A stretch of 33,560 bases of DNA from RGIG8745 sp045576655 (GTDB taxonomy: Bacteria > Bacteroidota > Bacteroidia > Bacteroidales > Bacteroidaceae): the NCBI GenBank assembly GCA_045576655.1, contig JAZNGW010000016.1, positions 1 through 33,560 on the forward strand, written 5' to 3'. Position numbers and translations under genes: made by a program. The notes under the pieces were generated by a model. The model saw only the letters and a list, made by a program, of their open reading frames with translations. It was not told where the DNA came from and made no database searches. Below, piece by piece: positions 7,202 through 15,004 of this stretch (position 1 is its first letter; each line of letters opens with the position of its first letter).

Positions 7202-7576
7202 CTACAATTCTACTTTCCAGAGTCCGTGGAGGTTGCAGTATTCGTAGACTGCTGTAGGAGTGCCGTTGCATGTGCAGTACACGGCTTCAGGCTTGTCGGT
7301 GAGATTGATACGGGTGCCGCCGTTCTCTGTCTCTACGTAGATGAATGCGATGTGATGCTCTGGCAGCATAGGGTGTGCAACGCTTCCTACTTCGATCTTT
7401 AACGTATTGTCATCGATTTTTGTCACAACAGGTACATGTTTCTCTGTGCTTGCGTCTACGGTGTTGGCTACCAACTCCTGCATTTTCTCGCCGCAGCAAA
7501 CTACTGGAACTTTTGAATCTACTACTTTCTCTATCACGTTGCCACAATGTGCGCATTTATAAAACTTTGTTGCCAT
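7202..7576 (-). CDS. dfx: Superoxide reductase (desulfoferrodoxin, 2Fe type)
   Basis: A 124-residue protein that reduces superoxide to peroxide without making oxygen, typical of anaerobes. Both iron centres are complete. Center I (desulforedoxin-like) has C8 and C11 in YKCAHCG plus C27-C28 in VVCCGEK. Center II has H47 (EKHVP), H68 (VAHP), H74 (EHHIAF), C114 and H117 (CNLHG). The start is ATG 7576, preceded by an AAGAAAGGAAAC region; the longer frame to 7630 runs back through the leader to near the -7 box. A consensus promoter lies just upstream, with a palindrome next to it. It is probably the first gene of a superoxide reductase-ferritin(-GSCFA) unit. Confidence 0.95.
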   Translation of the reverse strand: MATKFYKCAHCGNVIEKVVDSKVPVVCCGEKMQELVANTVDASTEKHVPVVTKIDDNTLKIEVGSVAHPMLPEHHIAFIYVETENGGTRINLTDKPEAVYCTCNGTPTAVYEYCNLHGLWKVEL

Positions 7577-7627
7577 AATTTGTTTCCTTTCTTTAGGGGT
7601 TAATAACTTTCTTTTGTTTTTCTGATA

Positions 7628-7659
7628 CAAAGATAGGGGTTATAAAAACTTCTTGCAAA
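7628..7659 (-). promoter_or_regulatory. Promoter of superoxide reductase
   Basis: On the minus strand, TTTG (7659-7656), a 20-base spacer and TATCTTTG (7635-7628) match the Bacteroidales consensus exactly. It leaves a ~45-base leader. Confidence 0.8.
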
Positions 7660-7667
7660 TAGTTTCT

Positions 7668-7685
7668 GTCTATACGGATATAGAC
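7668..7685. promoter_or_regulatory. Palindrome upstream of the superoxide reductase promoter
   Basis: GTCTATA-CGGA-TATAGAC is a perfect 7-4-7 palindrome ending 9 bases upstream of the -33 box. No T run follows on the minus strand, so it is unlikely to terminate the upstream minus-strand GH105 gene. A regulator site is the simpler reading. Confidence 0.45.
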
Positions 7686-7737
7686 CGAATTTTTGAGCAT
7701 GCTTCGTCAATAAGAACGGATGTTATAGCAAGAATGT

Positions 7738-9141
7738 TCATTTTACATAAAAGATAGGTGCGTCGGTCTTTGGGTCCTCAGGATAGAACTGTATGGCGCT
7801 GTCGTTCATCTGTATGTGATGAGTGCGCACCATTTCGATTATTTCCGCAGCAGCCCAGATGACTGGTCCGTAACCGTGGGCGGCGAAGTTGTTGACCGGA
7901 CGGTAGGCGTAGAATGCTGGATCGAATGCCATGCCTGTGCCTACGCAAGTGCCGCACACCTGTCCTTCCTGGTTGATCTGGGTGTTGACGTAGTTCCATG
8001 CAAGAATGGCTGAAGGTCCGTATGCCTGTGGGTCAATCCACCCTTTGTTGATGGCATGTGCCATGCAGTAGGCATAGATGGCTGTGCAGGACGTTTCCAG
8101 ATATGTATCGTTGCGGTCGAGCAACTGATGCCATGCTCCGTCGTAGTGCTGAAGGGGCACTATGCCTTTCAGGTGGTCCTTGAATGCTTCCATGACGGAA
8201 CCGCGTGCAGGATCGCCTTCAGGCAGGGCATCGAGCAGTTCGCATGCTGTGAGCAATGCCCATCCGTTGGCTCTGCCCCAGAAGAATGATGGATGTGGGT
8301 CCATGTCTGCCACCCATCCGTGGCGATATAGGTTCTTGCTGCGTACCCACATCTTTTCATGGAAGAGCCGAAATTGGCGTACTGCTTCATCGAGTCCCCC
8401 CTTGTCGTTGTTGGCAGCGGCTTTCCATGCCAGTGCAGGGATGCCCATGAACATGTCGTCGAGCCAAACGGTGTTTTTGAGCGGACGCATACGTGCAAGG
8501 GTGCCGTCGCTGAGGCGGTACTGCCCTTTGTCGATGTATGTGTGGTAGACGGAAATCTGCCTGTCAAGGGCTTCGGTCTGCTTTTCGCTTAGTCCGAGCG
8601 GACTGGCGTTCATCTTCGCCTTGATCATTGCTGCACAGATTGCTCCGGCATCGTCGAGTGCGGCAGGGCGTGTCACCTGATGCATAAGCGGGTCGATCTT
8701 CTTCCCTTTCTCGGCAAGGCTGCTGAAATAGGGTGCCACTTCGGCGAGCAAGGTCATGCGTCGGGTTGCATAGTCCGTGTATTTCTTGTCGCCTGTCACT
8801 TCGCCGGCTCTGAGCATGGCGCTGTAGGTCACTCCCCACTCGTAGGATGTGAGTCGGAATGTGCCGCGCACGAGTTGGCTCTCCTCGTCAATCTTCTTGT
8901 AGTTGGTGATGACCTCGTGGGTGTTCTTATTCTCCACTTGCGCAAAAGTGGTGCGCTCCAGATAGTCTCTAACTCTGTCCATAGTCTGCTTCACATCTTC
9001 CGCTTTCGGTATGGTGTAGCCGATGCGGTAGGCTGGTTTCATGAGGTGGAGCGGAGTGTTAGAGTCGTTCACTTGCTGTGTCTGTGCGCATAGTGCTCCT
9101 GCAAAGCATAAAGCGATGGCACATGATGTGGTTTTTCTCAT
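7738..9141 (-). CDS. Glycoside hydrolase family 105 (unsaturated rhamnogalacturonyl hydrolase-like)
   Basis: A 467-residue exported enzyme with a signal peptide (MRKTTSCAIALCFAGALCAQ), probably lipid-free and periplasmic. It has the alpha/alpha barrel pattern of GH105/GH88: RPAALDDAGAICAAM with the candidate catalytic Asp at 163/164, NTVWLDDMFMGIPALAW at about 223-239, a DPHPSFFWGRANGWAL segment, and a C-terminal GTGMAFDPAFYAYRPVNN segment. The family removes unsaturated uronic acid from the ends of oligosaccharides released by pectin or other polysaccharide lyases. No SusC/SusD genes or lyases lie nearby, so it is an orphan here rather than part of a visible polysaccharide utilisation locus. 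A TATCTTTA box lies upstream. Confidence 0.88.
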   Translation of the reverse strand: MRKTTSCAIALCFAGALCAQTQQVNDSNTPLHLMKPAYRIGYTIPKAEDVKQTMDRVRDYLERTTFAQVENKNTHEVITNYKKIDEESQLVRGTFRLTSYEWGVTYSAMLRAGEVTGDKKYTDYATRRMTLLAEVAPYFSSLAEKGKKIDPLMHQVTRPAALDDAGAICAAMIKAKMNASPLGLSEKQTEALDRQISVYHTYIDKGQYRLSDGTLARMRPLKNTVWLDDMFMGIPALAWKAAANNDKGGLDEAVRQFRLFHEKMWVRSKNLYRHGWVADMDPHPSFFWGRANGWALLTACELLDALPEGDPARGSVMEAFKDHLKGIVPLQHYDGAWHQLLDRNDTYLETSCTAIYAYCMAHAINKGWIDPQAYGPSAILAWNYVNTQINQEGQVCGTCVGTGMAFDPAFYAYRPVNNFAAHGYGPVIWAAAEIIEMVRTHHIQMNDSAIQFYPEDPKTDAPIFYVK

Positions 9142-9159
9142 AGGATGTGTATTTTACCG

Positions 9160-9167
9160 TAAAGATA
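9160..9167 (-). promoter_or_regulatory. -7 element of the GH105 gene
   Basis: TATCTTTA on the minus strand, 18 bases from the start codon at 9141; it fits TAnnTTTG except for the last base. No good TTTG -33 box is seen. Confidence 0.45.
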
Positions 9168-9253
9168 GTGAAAAAAGGGAGAATGATGTGCAAGCGAGCG
9201 CTCAAAAAAACACATACGCCTCGACCGATGCCGGCACATTGAAAAACTTTGTT

Positions 9254-9261
9254 TATCTTTG
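9254..9261 (+). promoter_or_regulatory. -7 element of the nitroreductase gene
   Basis: TATCTTTG on the plus strand, 48 bases before the start codon, matches the -7 consensus exactly; the -33 region is weak. Confidence 0.65.
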
Positions 9262-9309
9262 CGATACTATATACGCTATTAAAACTAAAATAATTAAAAC
9301 TATATATAT

Positions 9310-9822
9310 ATGACTTTTTTGGAACTTTGCGAGAAACGTTTCTCTGCACGCAAATTTACTGAGGAACCTGTGAGCAAGGAGGATTTGGACTATATCCTCA
9401 GGTGTACACAGCTGGCTCCGTCGGCTGTCAATTTCCAACCATGGAAATTCGTCATCGTAGAGTCGGAGGAGGCTAAAGGGAAACTTCGTCAGTGTTACAA
9501 CCGCGAATGGTTTGCTACAGCACCTATGTATATCGTAGCTTACAAGAACAAGCAGCAGGAGTGGGTGCGAAAATACGATCAGAAACCTCACGGCGATGTT
9601 GACGTATCGATAGCTGTGGAGCATATTTGCATGGCTGCCACAGATCGTGGACTCGGTACTTGCTGGGTGTGCGCCTATAAGCCGGAACCGCTTGCAGAAC
9701 TCTTTCCGCAGTCGGAGGAGTGGGAGGCAGTGGCTATTGTTCCGATAGGGCATATTGCAGAGGACTGTCCTGTGGGCGAGAAGAAGAGAAAAGACGTCAG
9801 CGAGATTGTGGAGAGAGTTTAA
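9310..9822 (+). CDS. Nitroreductase family protein
   Basis: A compact 170-residue flavoprotein of the nitroreductase superfamily, which uses FMN and NAD(P)H to reduce nitro or quinone-like compounds. Family features are the N-terminal RFSARKF (FMN phosphate-binding Arg/Ser region), APSAVNFQPWKFVIVES, and the C-terminal GLGTCWVCAYKPE and AIVPIGHIAED segments. At 170 residues it is shorter than classical NfsB enzymes (~215), as in many anaerobe homologues that also occur fused to ferredoxin domains; no ferredoxin domain is present. It has its own -7 box. The low-complexity repeat that follows separates it from queA. The natural substrate cannot be inferred. Confidence 0.9.
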   Translation: MTFLELCEKRFSARKFTEEPVSKEDLDYILRCTQLAPSAVNFQPWKFVIVESEEAKGKLRQCYNREWFATAPMYIVAYKNKQQEWVRKYDQKPHGDVDVSIAVEHICMAATDRGLGTCWVCAYKPEPLAELFPQSEEWEAVAIVPIGHIAEDCPVGEKKRKDVSEIVERV

Positions 9823-9960
9823 AGTTGAAAGTTAAGAGTTGAAAGTTAAGAGTTAAAAGTTGAGAATTAAGAGTTGAAATCGCAGGAATGACAACCCCTA
9901 ACCCATTACCCCTAACTATTAACTATAAACTATAAACCATTAACTATTAACTATTAGTAA
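9823..9960. repeat. Low-complexity hairpin repeat (copy 2, inverted relative to 5472-5688)
   Basis: AGTTAAGAGTTGAA-type units, the core AAATCGCAGGAATGA (9877-9891), a CAACCCCTAACCCATT stretch and CTATTAACTATAAA-type units. The core and the flanking order are the reverse complement of the element at 5472-5688. It abuts the queA start. Confidence 0.8.
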
Positions 9961-9965
9961 CGGTT

Positions 9966-11183
9966 TTGAATACAAAAAATATACAGATAGCAGATTATAA
10001 CTATCCGCTTCCAGACGAGCGCATAGCCAAATTCCCTCTTTCGGAGCGCGACAGTAGCAAACTTCTTGTATACCGTGGAGGCGAAGTGAGTGAGGACAAG
10101 TTTACGAATCTGCCTAAGTACCTTCCGCAAGGGGCGTTGATGGTATTCAACAATACGAAGGTGATTCAGGCTCGTCTGCATTTTCGCAAGGAAACGGGTG
10201 CTACGATTGAGGTGTTTTGCCTCGAACCTGCCGCTCCCAATGACTACGCTTTGAATTTTCAGGCCACGGAGCGAGTTTCGTGGTACTGTCTTGTGGGCAA
10301 TCTGAAGCGCTGGAAAAGCGGTGCGTTGTCGCGCGTTGTGAATGTGAAGGGAAAGGATGTGACCTTTTCTGCCACACGAATGGGCGAGCATGGTACGAGT
10401 CACGAGGTGGAGTTCCGATGGGACTGTAAGGATGTGACTTTTGCCGAGATTCTTGAGGCTGTGGGCGAATTGCCTATACCTCCGTATCTGAATCGTGAGA
10501 CTCAGGAGAGCGACAAGCGGACTTATCAGACTGTGTACTCAAAGATAAAAGGTTCGGTGGCGGCTCCAACAGCGGGGCTTCACTTTACAGAGCGTGTGCT
10601 TGCCTCGATTGATGAAGCTGGCATTGATCGTGAGGAACTGACGCTGCACGTTGGTGCAGGCACGTTCAAGCCTGTGAAGAGCGAGGATATCGGCGGACAC
10701 GAGATGCATTCTGAATATATAGTAGTGAAGCGTCAGACTATAGAGAAACTTATCAATCATGGCGGCGAGGCTATAGCAGTAGGCACAACATCGGTGCGCA
10801 CGCTTGAGAGCCTGTACTATATAGGATTGAAACTTGCCGCTAATCCTAACGCTACAGAGGATGAGTTGCACGTAAATCAGTGGGAACCGTATGCAGAAGA
10901 TGTGGTACAGATGACAGCCACTGATTCGCTGAAGCAGATTCTTGCATATCTGGATCGCAACGGATTGGCTGCTTTGCACACAAGTACTCAGATAATCATA
11001 GCTCCAGGGTATGAATATCACATTGTGCGCCGTATAGTGACCAATTTCCACCAACCTCAGAGCACGTTGTTGCTGCTTGTGTCAGCATTCGTCAAAGGTG
11101 ACTGGCGAAAAATCTATGATTACGCTTTGAATCATGACTTCCGTTTCCTTAGCTACGGCGATTCGTCATTGCTCTGCCCGTAA
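9966..11183 (+). CDS. queA: S-adenosylmethionine:tRNA ribosyltransferase-isomerase (queuosine synthesis)
   Basis: A 405-residue QueA. It transfers and isomerises the ribosyl group of SAM onto preQ1 at the wobble base of tRNAs with GUN anticodons, giving epoxyqueuosine. Recognised by YNYPLPDERIAKFPLSERD, LMVFNNTKVIQARL, GELPIPPYLNR, the signature KGSVAAPTAGLHFTERVL, and LHVGAGTFKPVKSEDI. The insert GATIEVFCLEPAAPNDYALNF is as in Bacteroidetes homologues. The start is most likely TTG 9966 (MNTKNIQIADYNYPL): an in-frame stop lies 18 bases upstream and no ATG occurs before the conserved core. It is 17 bases ahead of murF-alr, suggesting co-transcription. Confidence 0.96.
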   Translation: MNTKNIQIADYNYPLPDERIAKFPLSERDSSKLLVYRGGEVSEDKFTNLPKYLPQGALMVFNNTKVIQARLHFRKETGATIEVFCLEPAAPNDYALNFQATERVSWYCLVGNLKRWKSGALSRVVNVKGKDVTFSATRMGEHGTSHEVEFRWDCKDVTFAEILEAVGELPIPPYLNRETQESDKRTYQTVYSKIKGSVAAPTAGLHFTERVLASIDEAGIDREELTLHVGAGTFKPVKSEDIGGHEMHSEYIVVKRQTIEKLINHGGEAIAVGTTSVRTLESLYYIGLKLAANPNATEDELHVNQWEPYAEDVVQMTATDSLKQILAYLDRNGLAALHTSTQIIIAPGYEYHIVRRIVTNFHQPQSTLLLLVSAFVKGDWRKIYDYALNHDFRFLSYGDSSLLCP

Positions 11184-11200
11184 TAAATAGTAAAACGAAG

Positions 11201-13693
11201 ATGCAGTATAAAATAGAAGATATATCCAATATTATCGGAGCTGACAGGTATGGCAGTGCCGATACTGTTGTAAACTGGTTACTGACAGACAGTCGTTCGT
11301 TATGTTTTCCGGAAGAGACTCTCTTTTTTGCCATTAAAACTCAGCGAAATGACGGTCATAAATATATAGAGGAACTCTACCGCAGGGGAGTGCGTAATTT
11401 TGTTGTGACGTCGTTGCCTGATGATGTTAATAATTATGCCGGTAGCAATTTCCTTGTAGTGGGCAGCGCAATAGAGGCCTTGCAGGCGTTGGCTGCACAC
11501 CATCGGCAGAAGTTTGACATTCCGGTGATTGCAATAACCGGTAGCAACGGAAAGACTACTGTGAAGGAGTGGTTGTACCAACTGCTTTCGCCTGATTTCA
11601 ATGTGTGCCGTTCTCCACGCAGTTACAACTCACAGGTGGGAGTGCCATTGTCTGTGTGGCTCATGTCGGAGCATAACGATATAGCTATCTTTGAGGCTGG
11701 AATATCTCAACCTGGCGAAATGGAGCGCATAGAACGTGTACTTAAGCCAACGATGGGTGTGGTGACAAACATTGGAGAGGCTCATCAGGAGAATTTCTTG
11801 AGTTATGACATTAAGTGTGCGGAAAAACTAACTCTTTTCAAGGGATGCAAATCTGTCGTGCTAAACTACAACGATGAGGTTATACTGAGAGGTGTGCCAA
11901 CCATTCCGAGCAAGGCAGAACGTGTGACTTGGACGAAACCAATTCATGGGGGCGGACTTGAAAGGGAGGCTACACTCGTTGTGCATAGTATAGAAAAGAC
12001 TGACAATCATGCTGTTGTAAATTATTCTATAAATGGCGAGTCGGGGCATTACACTATCCCGTTCATTGATGATGCGGCTATAGAGAACTCAATAACATGC
12101 TTTGCTACTTGTCTGGCGCTCGGTGACAGGATTAAAATTGAAGATATATGTCAGAGGTTGGCAAAACTTGACCCAGTGGCGATGCGACTGGAAGTGAAGG
12201 ACGGGCGCGGAGGTTGTACGCTCATCAATGACTCTTACAACTCGGATATTCAGTCGCTTGATATTGCACTTGATTTTATGAGTCGTCGGCCAGATTCGAA
12301 AGAGCAGCGCCGCACTCTCATTCTAAGCGATATTTTGCAAAGTGGTGAGGCGCCTCGTTCGCTCTACAGCCGTGTGGCTCAGATGGCTGCAAGCCGTGGC
12401 ATAGATAAGGTTATTGGCGTGGGCGACCAAATAAGTAACTGTGCTGACTACTTCCCTATGGAGCGTCATTTTTTCCTGACGACCGACGAACTCATCGCAA
12501 GTGATGTTTTTGCACAGCTTGCAAATGAATTTATCCTTATCAAAGGGGCGCGTCAATTCCGTTTTGACAAACTGTGCGACTTGCTCACTCTGAAAGTGCA
12601 TCAGACAATACTTGAGGTGAACCTCAACGCTCTTACCGACAATATAAATTATTACCGTTCGCTTATGCGCCCTGAAACTAAAATGGTTTGTATGGTTAAA
12701 GCATCGGCGTATGGTATTGGTTCGCTTGAAACGAGCAAAACACTTCAGGACAACGGTGTTGATTATCTTGCAGTAGCTGTGGCCGATGAGGGCGCTGACC
12801 TTCGTAAGGCAGGAATAACTGCCAATATTATGATAATGAATCCGGAAATGACATCTTTCAAGATGCTGTTTGACTACAGGCTTGAACCTGAGGTTTTCAA
12901 CTTTGAAATACTTGAGGCGCTGATACGTGCTGCAGAGAAAGAGGGTATTACGAATTTTCCGATACATATAAAACTCGATACAGGCATGCACCGTCTCGGT
13001 TTTAACCCTGACACGGATATGCCGCGACTGATAGAGCGTCTTACTCGTCAGACTGCGCTTGTGCCATGCTCGGTGTTCTCGCATTTCGTGGGAAGCGACA
13101 GTGATGACTTTGATGATTTCTCGCATAGGCAGTTCGAACTCTTTGACCATGCCAGCAGTCAGCTTCAGTCGGCTTATAGCCACAAAATATTGCGCCATAT
13201 ATGCAATTCGGCAGGGATAGAGCATTTCCCAGAGTACCATCTCGACATGGTGCGTCTCGGTTTGGGATTATATGGTATTGACCCTCGCACAAACAATCAC
13301 ATAAATAATGTCGTCACTCTAAAGACTACTGTATTGCAGATTCGCCAAGTGAAGAAAGGAGACAGCATTGGCTATAGTCGTCGTACTATACTTGAGCGTG
13401 ACAGTAGAATTGCGGCTATTCCGATAGGTTATGCCGATGGATTGAACCGCCGTTTGGGCAACCGTAATTGCTATTGTCTTGTTAATGGCAAGAAGGCTCA
13501 ATATGTGGGAAATATTTGCATGGACGTATGTATGATAGATGTGACTGGTATAGACTGCAACGAAGGTGATGTAGTTACGATTTTTGGTAGTGACTTGCCG
13601 GTAAGAGTTCTGAGCGACTCTGTCGGCACTATTCCCTACGAAATACTGACAGGTATATCTACACGAGTGCAGCGAGTGTATACTCAGGAGTGA
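11201..13693 (+). CDS. murF-alr: Bifunctional MurF / alanine racemase
   Basis: An 830-residue fusion. Residues 1 to about 455 are MurF, which adds D-Ala-D-Ala to the UDP-MurNAc-tripeptide; the ATP-binding loop ITGSNGKTT is at 112-120, with NSQVGVPLSVW and the FEAGISQPGEM metal/substrate region after it. Residues from about 465 to 830 are a fold-III PLP alanine racemase: the PLP lysine is K500 in MVKASAYG, and the catalytic tyrosine is Y725 in SIGYSRR, followed by PIGYADGLNRRL and GNICMDVCMIDVT. One polypeptide therefore carries the racemase that makes D-Ala and the ligase that uses D-Ala-D-Ala; only a D-Ala-D-Ala ligase is needed in between. This fusion is known in Bacteroidetes. Cytoplasmic, essential-type gene. 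Confidence 0.95.
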   Translation: MQYKIEDISNIIGADRYGSADTVVNWLLTDSRSLCFPEETLFFAIKTQRNDGHKYIEELYRRGVRNFVVTSLPDDVNNYAGSNFLVVGSAIEALQALAAHHRQKFDIPVIAITGSNGKTTVKEWLYQLLSPDFNVCRSPRSYNSQVGVPLSVWLMSEHNDIAIFEAGISQPGEMERIERVLKPTMGVVTNIGEAHQENFLSYDIKCAEKLTLFKGCKSVVLNYNDEVILRGVPTIPSKAERVTWTKPIHGGGLEREATLVVHSIEKTDNHAVVNYSINGESGHYTIPFIDDAAIENSITCFATCLALGDRIKIEDICQRLAKLDPVAMRLEVKDGRGGCTLINDSYNSDIQSLDIALDFMSRRPDSKEQRRTLILSDILQSGEAPRSLYSRVAQMAASRGIDKVIGVGDQISNCADYFPMERHFFLTTDELIASDVFAQLANEFILIKGARQFRFDKLCDLLTLKVHQTILEVNLNALTDNINYYRSLMRPETKMVCMVKASAYGIGSLETSKTLQDNGVDYLAVAVADEGADLRKAGITANIMIMNPEMTSFKMLFDYRLEPEVFNFEILEALIRAAEKEGITNFPIHIKLDTGMHRLGFNPDTDMPRLIERLTRQTALVPCSVFSHFVGSDSDDFDDFSHRQFELFDHASSQLQSAYSHKILRHICNSAGIEHFPEYHLDMVRLGLGLYGIDPRTNNHINNVVTLKTTVLQIRQVKKGDSIGYSRRTILERDSRIAAIPIGYADGLNRRLGNRNCYCLVNGKKAQYVGNICMDVCMIDVTGIDCNEGDVVTIFGSDLPVRVLSDSVGTIPYEILTGISTRVQRVYTQE

Positions 13694-13763
13694 TGTTGGC
13701 GGCGAAGTAATAAATCGTAAGATTTTTCGTTTATAAATACGGTGCTTAATGTAAGTTTACTCA

Positions 13764-14993
13764 ATGAATACACATACATTTCCAAATGGGTTGAGAGTCA
13801 TTCATCACAGAACGGCTGCTGATGTCGCTTACTGTGGCATTGCCATTGATGCCGGTTCTCGCGATGAGCAGGAGTCGGAGTTTGGCATAGCGCATTTCTG
13901 TGAGCACATGCTGTTTAAGGGCACAAATAAGCGTAAGGCTTGGCACATTCTGAACCGGATGGAAACTGTGGGAGGAGACTTGAACGCTTACACGAACAAG
14001 GAAGAGACTGTGGTTTACTCTGCTTTTGTGAAGGAACACTTTGCAAGGGCGGCAGAGCTGATTTGCGACGTAGTGCTGAACAGTACTTTCCCTCAGCATG
14101 AGATGGAAAAAGAAGCGGAAGTTATTGTTGATGAGATTGAAAGTTACAACGACTCGCCTTCGGAACTTATTTTTGACCGTTTTGAGAATGCTATTTTCAA
14201 GGGGCATCCATTAGGCCACGACATCTTGGGCAGTGCCGAGAGGATTAGAACTTATGCGACTGATGACGCAAAACGCTTCGTACGGTGTATGTACCGTCCG
14301 GAACGAATGGTTTTCTTTGTGCTGGGCGATATAGATTTCAAGCATATACTGAGGACTGTAGAGAGGTGTTTTGTGCTTCCTGCAGAGGCTTCTGAAAATA
14401 CCGAAACTTCTGAGTCTTCAGAATCTTCAGATTATACTGAAAGTTCCCACAATATAGAGCATCGGTCTACTCATCAGGCGCATGTTATGTTGGGTTGCAG
14501 AGGCTATGCTTCAAAGGATAAGCGTCGCATAGCATTATATTTCCTAAACAACATAATAGGCGGTCCAGGCATGAACTCAAGGCTAAATGTGGCTTTGCGT
14601 GAGCATCACGGACTGGTTTATACCGTGGAGAGCACTCTGACTAACTATACCGACACCGGCACCTTTGCCATCTATTTCGGTTGCGACCCTGAGGATGTGA
14701 AGAAATGCTTGAGGATAGTCCGTAAAGAACTTGACAGGTTTATAAACGAACCTTTGACTGATAGGCAGATGAAGGCCTACATAAAGCAGATGAGCGGACA
14801 GATAAGGGTGGCTTGCGATAATCAGGAGAATTACGCCCTGGACATGGCAAAGAGTTTCTTGCATTACGGTAAATTTGAAGGTATAGATGAAACTCTGCGC
14901 CATTTGAACTCGCTCACTCCTGAATTTGTTCAGATGGTGGCTTCTGAGACTTTTAGAGAGGACAACATGACTATAGTAGAATTCGTACCATAA
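13764..14993 (+). CDS. M16 family zinc metallopeptidase
   Basis: A 409-residue protein of the M16B (PqqL/processing-peptidase-like) type. The inverted zinc motif HFCEH is at 44-48 (H44, E47, H48) and the distal ligand is probably E124 in IVDEIESYND. The C-terminal half has the usual second, non-catalytic lobe (HGLVYTVESTLTNYTDTGTFAIYFGCDPE). No signal peptide is visible, so it is probably cytoplasmic. The linker between lobes (about 206-236) is a Ser/Glu/Thr-rich low-complexity stretch (ENTETSESSESSDYTESS), not a usual family feature. It is 11 bases upstream of the PorZ-like gene and probably in the same transcript. Substrate unknown. Confidence 0.92.
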   Translation: MNTHTFPNGLRVIHHRTAADVAYCGIAIDAGSRDEQESEFGIAHFCEHMLFKGTNKRKAWHILNRMETVGGDLNAYTNKEETVVYSAFVKEHFARAAELICDVVLNSTFPQHEMEKEAEVIVDEIESYNDSPSELIFDRFENAIFKGHPLGHDILGSAERIRTYATDDAKRFVRCMYRPERMVFFVLGDIDFKHILRTVERCFVLPAEASENTETSESSESSDYTESSHNIEHRSTHQAHVMLGCRGYASKDKRRIALYFLNNIIGGPGMNSRLNVALREHHGLVYTVESTLTNYTDTGTFAIYFGCDPEDVKKCLRIVRKELDRFINEPLTDRQMKAYIKQMSGQIRVACDNQENYALDMAKSFLHYGKFEGIDETLRHLNSLTPEFVQMVASETFREDNMTIVEFVP

Positions 14994-15004
14994 ATAATAG
15001 AATT

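Noticed and set aside
7668..7685. Terminator of the GH105 gene
   Set aside because: No T run follows on the minus strand; T residues follow only on the strand opposite to that gene.
12323..13240. 305-codon minus-strand frame inside murF-alr
   Set aside because: Antisense to the conserved racemase domain; no start context or family pattern.
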